Positions 58,783 to 64,000 of a stretch of 64,000 nucleotides of DNA are shown piece by piece (position 1 is the stretch's first letter; every line of letters starts with the position of its first letter). The translations under genes and the position numbers were made by a program. Below the pieces are notes generated by a model, which saw nothing but the letters and a program-made list of their open reading frames with translations, was not told the origin of the DNA and ran no database searches. The stretch covers positions 6,846,336 through 6,910,335 of the forward strand of contig ML677385.1 in the NCBI GenBank assembly GCA_007922305.1. Direction: 5' to 3'. This DNA comes from Dermatemys mawii (lineage: Eukaryota > Chordata > Testudines > Dermatemydidae).

Positions 58783-59030
58783 TACAGTGGCGCCGGAACG
58801 ATCTTTAAGGTGGGAGAGATGAGATGTGCCCCCTGTCTGCACCCCTCATTGCCCCAGGTTGGGGCCAGTGAGCCATAGCTGGGGGTACCTGCAGAGCCCC
58901 GGACTGGCAGCCGAAACCCTAGGCCAGCAGCAGAGTCACTCGGACAGTAGCTGGGACCCGGAGCCAGCAGCCGGCTGAGCAGAGCCGGCAGCCGGAACCC
59001 CGGCTGAGAGGGGGTCCGTACCCCCTCCCA
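58783..59030. repeat. GC-rich interspersed repeat
   Basis: CAGTGGCGCCGGAACGATC begins a block with CCGGAGCCAGCAGCCGG-like internal repetition that ends ACCCCCTCCCAGCAC. Composition resembles non-autonomous elements ending in GCTGGAAC/CCAGCAC, but the ends are not defined. Confidence 0.35.
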
Positions 59031-59260
59031 GCACTTGCAACCCCTCCCAGCTTGGTATTGTCCACAAACTTTATAAGCATAATCTCTTTGTCATTATCTA
59101 AATCATTGATGAAGATATTGAACAGAACCGGACCCAGAACCAATCCCTGTGGGACCCCACTTTTTATGCCCTTCCATCATGACTATGAACCACTGATAAC
59201 TAGTCATTGGGAACAGTTTTCCAACCAGTTCTGAATCCGCCATATAGTAGCTCCAGTTCA
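59031..59260 (-). repeat. CR1 reverse transcriptase fragment
   Basis: The - strand reads [15 protein letters not shown], then [11 protein letters not shown]. This is the CR1 palm region, but the catalytic FxDD motif reads FVDN. The right side continues as CR1 wording to about 59260. It lies in the same orientation as the CR1 at 52793 but derives from a more 5' part of ORF2. Confidence 0.8.
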
Positions 59261-61269
59261 GTTTGTTGCATTATGTGTCCTGAGCGTGCATTCGATTAGA
59301 GTGTCCCCGCAGCCAATAATGGGTTTGCCTGACTCTTTTGAAATGTGCATGCACAACGTGCCTTGCACCGCTGGTTGGAGGATTTTCAGACCCTTGAAGG
59401 ACTTATCCTTGTGTCAAGCAATGGTCTCAGGAATAGGGGCTCCTGGTTATTCCCAAAGAGGAAGGGACAGCGTTAGGAAATGGAGCCCAGGGGAACAAAG
59501 TGACAGCTTGACTGATCAAGCCAACAGCTTGTCTGATCACGCCAACAGGTTGCACACAGTGACAGCAGCAGCGACGTGCTTTGGGAATGGGTGACTAAAG
59601 CCCAGTGTCCTCAGCACTGCTGCTACAGCTGATGCTGTAAGAGGCTGATGTTTGTTGGGGCTGAAGTTGTAGGACATTTACAGCAACACACCTTAGCCCT
59701 GAGAAGGACTGTTGTGAAGCGTGGCATTGTTCCAGAGAGAACTGCATGCTCCATTATTTAAACAAACTTCAGTCAACCCACCAGAAGACCAGCACAGTAA
59801 ATAAAATTCAAGCTACAGCTCAGGATCCTGGAGTTATTCTGGCTTCTTTTGAGAGGCAGAGCAAGACTTCTGTTGCTGTTGGGCACTGGGCTTCAATTTC
59901 AGAGCAGTGCCTACCTTTTGATGCAGGCTTGCACTACGGTCCGTCCCCCTGGCTGTCTTCTGGGGGGCAAACAGGCACATGGAGATTACGTGATTTGCCT
60001 AAAGATATGCTGGAAGCCATTAACAGTGTCAGGCAAAAAGAAGAAAGACAGCCTCCCTCCTGCGCCTCTGGGCCTTGCCGTCAAAGCACGGCCGCACAGG
60101 GCCTCCCTAGAGCTGCGGATGGAGCAATTCAAATGAAGCCAGGAGGAGCAGAGGAGGCATTAAGCGAATTGCTTAACAGCAGTCACTCCCATGCGGCGAA
60201 GGCAGACAGCTGCTCTAGTGGGCCATCGGAGCAGCTAGGCATAACACCGGCATGTGCATAGAAGTTGTTGGAGTGCAGCTCTCAGCAGTGCAGTGACTGA
60301 CATACCTGCCCCGGGGATATATTTCTAACAGGCGTTGTTTACACTGGGGTTGCGTTCAAGCATGATTTTTAACACTCATGGCTACCGCACATGCTGCTGA
60401 CACAGCCATTTGTGGTCAGTGTGGACCAGGGCTGTCAGACAGGTCTGGTTAAAACCTGCTCCCAGTTGGGTTTAACCATCACTCGAGTCGAAGATGAAAC
60501 CCTGTTTAAACACAGACCATTTCCTGGTGTTCATAAGGCCCTTTAGAAGCTGGATGCGATCTGATAAATATCCACCAGGCAGCACTGTTCTGGAGCAGGG
60601 GAGTCTCATCTTAGCAGTTGCCTGAAGTCAGTCAGTGTCCTTCACTATTGAAAACACACGACAATCTACTGCCATTCTCTCTCCCATCAGCCTTCTGACC
60701 AGCCGGGCACTGATGTGCGAGGAACTACACTGGGCCTGGGTTTGAAAGGACAGTGGTAGGTATTATCGTTGATGCTGTTGCGGTTGGTTTAGCATTGCTT
60801 TTTCTCTGACCATGCCCGTGGTCTAGAGGAGAACAGAGGCCAAATGGGTGAAAGCGGTGCTACTGAATGAAGGCAGGGGGAGAGTAAGCTGACATGGAGG
60901 AGGGAGAAACAGCCTCATGTAGATTAACACCCCCATTGCTTGCCTCCCCAAGGATGGTGATTCAGATCCTGTAATGACACTGGGTGTGGGACTAAGCTAA
61001 GGCTGTGCAAGGTGTTTGTTTTGCTGCCCTGGGGCATGTTCATTATGCACTACAGCAAATGAGATGTTTATCATGGACGTAATCCACAAAGACACGAAAT
61101 ATATTTAAATACACTTGTACAGTGGCTGTACGCAGCTAGGATGAAACCAAAACCTGCTCAGCCACAACTCCCTGGCATGGCTGCTGGCAAAATTGATCCT
61201 GTCCGTGCTTGATGCGGTCTTTATGTCTGGGCGTTGCTGATCTGTACTAGTTACAGCTAGTACAGCCCA
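59261..61269. other. Intergenic, no gene recognised
   Basis: A 171-codon frame at 59746-60261 shows no family features and no splice context that I can support. Around 60340-60470, TTTACACTGGGG and GTGTGGACCAGGG recall MITE ends without a definable element. Confidence 0.4.
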
Positions 61270-61419
61270 AGACTCCAGCCCAAACTCCATCCCAGCTAAT
61301 GTATTGTAGCAATTTTATCCACACCAAGTTTTCACACATAGTTTTAAAAAAATAAAGGAGAGAATTCAAAATAAAAAGAGGTTAATTTGAAGTTAAGGTT
61401 GTTAGTATAAAACAGTTTT
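61270..61419 (+). repeat. 150-bp direct repeat, copy A
   Basis: AGACTCCAGCCCAAACTCC through AAAACAGTTTT. It is about 93% identical by eye to copy B at 61692, with about ten differences. The DNA between the copies is not shared. No coding potential. Confidence 0.8.
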
Positions 61420-61691
61420 CTGGCAGCTCTAGCTTGCTTTATCTGACTCTATGGTGTGGGGCAAATGCGTAGTTCAAGTTGTAGGATACGTTCCATTATA
61501 AGGTCAGTTTTGACCTCTACCCATCTCTACAAAAAGATCCTTTCCCGCTATTCATGGAGAGGGGGTATATTTTGAGGTAACCAGCTGTTGATGAAATACG
61601 TGAATGCAAATATGCATTTTTAGAGGATCATTGGAAGTTGATTGCTGTGGGAAAAAAAACAAATGTCCAAGTGTCATACAAAATATCCAGG

Positions 61692-61840
61692 AGACTCCAG
61701 CCCAAACTCCATCTCAGCTACTGTATTGTAGGAATTTTATCCACACCAAGTTTTCACACATCGTTTAAAAAAATAAAGGAGAAAATTCAAAATAAAAAGA
61801 GGTTAATCTGAAGTTAAGGTTGGTAGTGTAAAACAATTTT
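61692..61840 (+). repeat. 150-bp direct repeat, copy B
   Basis: Second copy of the unit at 61270, in the same orientation and offset by 422 bases. Similarity stops right after AAAACAATTTT and begins exactly at AGACTCC, so both edges are sharp. Confidence 0.8.
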
Positions 61841-62461
61841 ATTAGGACCTGGTAGTTAGGAAAATATTTGAAAAAGAAATTAAGTGATTTGTAATAACAA
61901 TTCCACAAATAACTAGAGCTGGTTCTAAAAAATAACTGAAATCTGAAGGTTTTTTGAGTGGAAAAAAGATTTTCTTCTGCGAAATTTCCCTCCATTTTTC
62001 TACCAACAAGCTTAATTCAGCCTAATAGCTGGCCAGAGATATAGGTTCAATTAGCACTACGCACCTCCCTACAGACAACTAAAAACCCCAGCACAGAGGC
62101 CATATTCACCAATTTGCTGGGGGTTAGAGATAATAGTGAGTGATAGGGGACTGCGCACTAAATCTAAAGAGTATCGATGTAGTGCTATATGATGAAACTT
62201 TGGTTTGTTTTTTTCAATTTTTAAGTTTTTTTTAAATTAGGAAATTACATTTAAAAAACTATGCTAACAAAACATGATTAAAGCTGCAAAGTCAAGCTCT
62301 CAAAAGTTAGGAAATACCAGAATTAGCACTGCCTGTGCAACCTCAATTCAGTCCCTTATGCGTACGCATTATGGTTACAGCCTTCCAATGCCAATGCTGG
62401 CACACCAGATGGAAACTAATCTCATCCATTCTGATCAGTCATTTGCTGCTGCTTCCATTTG
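61841..62461. other. Intergenic, no gene recognised
   Basis: AT-rich DNA without identifiable features. Confidence 0.4.
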
Positions 62462-62469
62462 CTCTATGG

Positions 62470-62749
62470 CAGGGATCGGCAACCTTTGGCACACGGCTCG
62501 TCAGGGAAAGCCACTGACAGGCCGGGACGGTTTGTTTACCCGCAGTGTCCATAGGTTCATCCAAGCACAAATCCCCTTGGCTGCGTTTTGCTGCTCCAGG
62601 CTAATGGGGGCTATGGGAAGCTGTGCAGGCCAAGGGATGTGCTGTCCACTGCTTCCCGCAGCCCCCATGGGCCTGGAGCGTAAACAAACCGTCTCAGCCT
62701 GCCAGCGGATTTCCCTGTTGGGCTGCATGCTAAAGGTTTCTCATCCTTG
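62470..62749. mobile_element. 280-bp hAT MITE
   Basis: The left end is CAGGGATCGGCAACCTTTGG. The right end read in reverse is CAAGGATGAGAAACCTTTAG, 15 of 20 matching. It is flanked by CTCTATGG at 62462-62469 and CTCCATGG at 62750-62757, an 8-bp duplication with one mismatch. The left end is the same family as the MITE at 36492. Confidence 0.8.
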
Positions 62750-62849
62750 CTCCATGGTGTGGAGATCAACTATTTTGCCCACCCGATTATGGATTCTTCT
62801 TAAGGTTTTTCTTCACACCAGCTGGGTTTCAACTTGACATTTTCATGTG

Positions 62850-63085
62850 TGAGTCCGTATGTTGCCATCCAGAGTCCACCCCTCTTCCCTCGATTGGCTA
62901 GCTCCTCTAGTGGACACAAGCTGCTGGTTGGTGATTGCTCAGATCTCTTTGTGGTGATGAAGTCTTGCCATCCAATGCCCAGAATCTTTTTAAGGCACTT
63001 ATTTTCAAAAGCGTGTAGTTTTCTGTTCAACATTTTGGTAGCTCTCCAGCTTTCAGAGCCATATGTTTGCACTGAGATAGTTTGA
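62850..63085 (-). pseudogene. LINE reverse transcriptase C-terminal fragment (RTE-like)
   Basis: The - strand gives QTYGSESWRATKMLNRKLHA, then FENKCLKKILGIGWQDFITT. This matches the conserved YGSETW...RLDAFDTKCLRRILGI.W.D tail of a class of non-LTR reverse transcriptases distinct from CR1. It is short and frameshifted at its distal end. Clade assignment is tentative. Confidence 0.65.
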
Positions 63086-64000
63086 ATGGAAAATTCTCAG
63101 TTTTGTTCTGATGCTGTATAGCTTTGATTTCCTTACCTCGTTGAGTTTAATAAAATGTGTTATGATACAATCTTTAATTACATGATCACTGTTACCCTGT
63201 TACCTATGACCTGATTAGCTCAGGTTATATTTTATGGGCAAGGTTGCTTTTAGTAATATAAGGCAGCTGAAATGCAAGCAGCAGGACACACACTATGAGC
63301 ATTTAGCTTGGCAACAGGCTGAGGGAGGAGTAAGCAAAGTGTAGTAGAATGCTTAGCACAGGTGCTTGACCTGAGGTGATAAGATTTTGCAGTGTGTAGC
63401 TTGTGATAAACAACTACACCACAGATGCTTAACGTAACAGAGTTCTAGGAGATTTTTTGATATATGTAACCACGGAGAAACCATAATGAAATCAAAACTA
63501 TTGGGATGTTAATTGATGCAAGTGAGGTATTAACTGTCAGAAGTTTAACTGTGGTTTGCTGGAATCTCACACATGGGCAGGCACTGGAAACTTATTAGGT
63601 ATGGTCTTGAACATGTGTGTGTGGGGTGGGATGGGGATAGGGGTGTTTGGAACCAGGTACAAAAGATGGTCAAACCAACCCGGAGTTGGGACCTGAGGGA
63701 CGACCAAATGGTGAAAGCCTGAGTACGAACAAGCCCTCTTGTGGTGATCTCCACTTACATTTTCTTTCCTTCTATCTTTGCTGTTATCAGCCCTCACAAG
63801 GTTGCATGTGTGTCAACACTGGAGTGTGTTTTCTTGTGTACCTGCCCAAGGCTGTGTGTGCCGTCAAAGGGGTATTTTGTTATATGTATCTGTTTTTGTG
63901 TAATTATGCTTATGCTTGGATTTATTTGGCTTTTAAATAAAGTCTGCACATTTTATTTGTGTGTTTCACCAATCTCATAATAATGAATACCTTACATAGC
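63086..64000 (+). other. Unclassified DNA, possible LTR with poly(A) signal at 63936
   Basis: No gene is recognised. The last 700 bases have retroviral-LTR-like composition: a GGAACCAGGTACAAAAGATGG stretch, then AATAAA at 63936-63941 followed by a T/G-rich segment. Boundaries, inverted ends and a target duplication cannot be seen because the window ends. Treat as a suggestion only. Confidence 0.25.

Noticed and set aside
59746..60261. A 171-codon + strand frame
   Set aside because: Composition is ordinary, but no family similarity, splice signals or promoter could be recognised, so I do not call it a gene.
62274..62837. A 187-codon + strand frame
   Set aside because: It runs through the 280-bp hAT MITE at 62470-62749 and both of its target duplications, so it cannot be an ancestral gene.

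Overview
This is vertebrate nuclear DNA: long stretches without genes, a single compact host gene inside a CpG island, and many interspersed repeats. The repeat mixture (CR1 LINEs, Penelope-like elements ending in a GIY-YIG nuclease, PIF/Harbinger elements with a Myb/SANT partner gene, several hAT MITE families, tRNA-type SINEs) fits a turtle best. A crocodilian or another reptile is possible. That assignment is inferred from family recognition, not from a database search.

Layout. 1.3-9.4 kb: two full-length PIF/Harbinger elements, head to tail, sharing one 3-bp target-site junction. Each carries a + strand Myb/SANT-like gene and a - strand DDE transposase gene. The first is decayed and has been invaded by a Penelope fragment and a 121-bp hAT MITE. 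The second keeps an uninterrupted transposase frame. 9.5-22.3 kb: intergenic, with scattered SINE, CR1 and MITE remnants. 22.3-26.8 kb: CpG-rich region holding MID1IP1 (MIG12, THRSP/Spot14 family) on the - strand, with a TATA box, a probable non-coding first exon and a 5'UTR intron. A second promoter-like cluster (two CCAAT boxes, E-box, two RFX X-box-like sites) lies near 26.7 kb. 27.7-28.3 kb: CR1 remnants. 29.1-31.65 kb: a non-autonomous Harbinger element split by a Penelope-like element with inverted-repeat arms and a 15-bp target duplication. 32.3-34.6 kb: a complete-length hAT element with 8-bp target duplications and a dead ZMYM1-like (DUF4371) transposase. 36-50 kb: intergenic with several MITEs, SINEs, a Penelope fragment and an LTR-like repeat. 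50.7-55.5 kb: a minisatellite, then an old Ty3/gypsy retroelement on the - strand, split by a CR1 that is itself split by a 560-bp hAT MITE. 55.5-64 kb: mostly anonymous DNA with CR1, hAT and LINE fragments, a 150-bp duplication, and a possible LTR at the end.

How the parts relate. MID1IP1 is the only recognisable host gene; its product is known as a co-activator of acetyl-CoA carboxylase polymerisation and a MID1 partner. The remaining coding sequence belongs to transposons. In PIF/Harbinger elements the transposase and the Myb-like DNA-binding protein act together, and the subterminal AGCGCTATA-type palindromes here are candidate binding sites. The nesting gives a relative chronology: Harbinger before Penelope at two loci, and Ty3/gypsy before CR1 before hAT at another.
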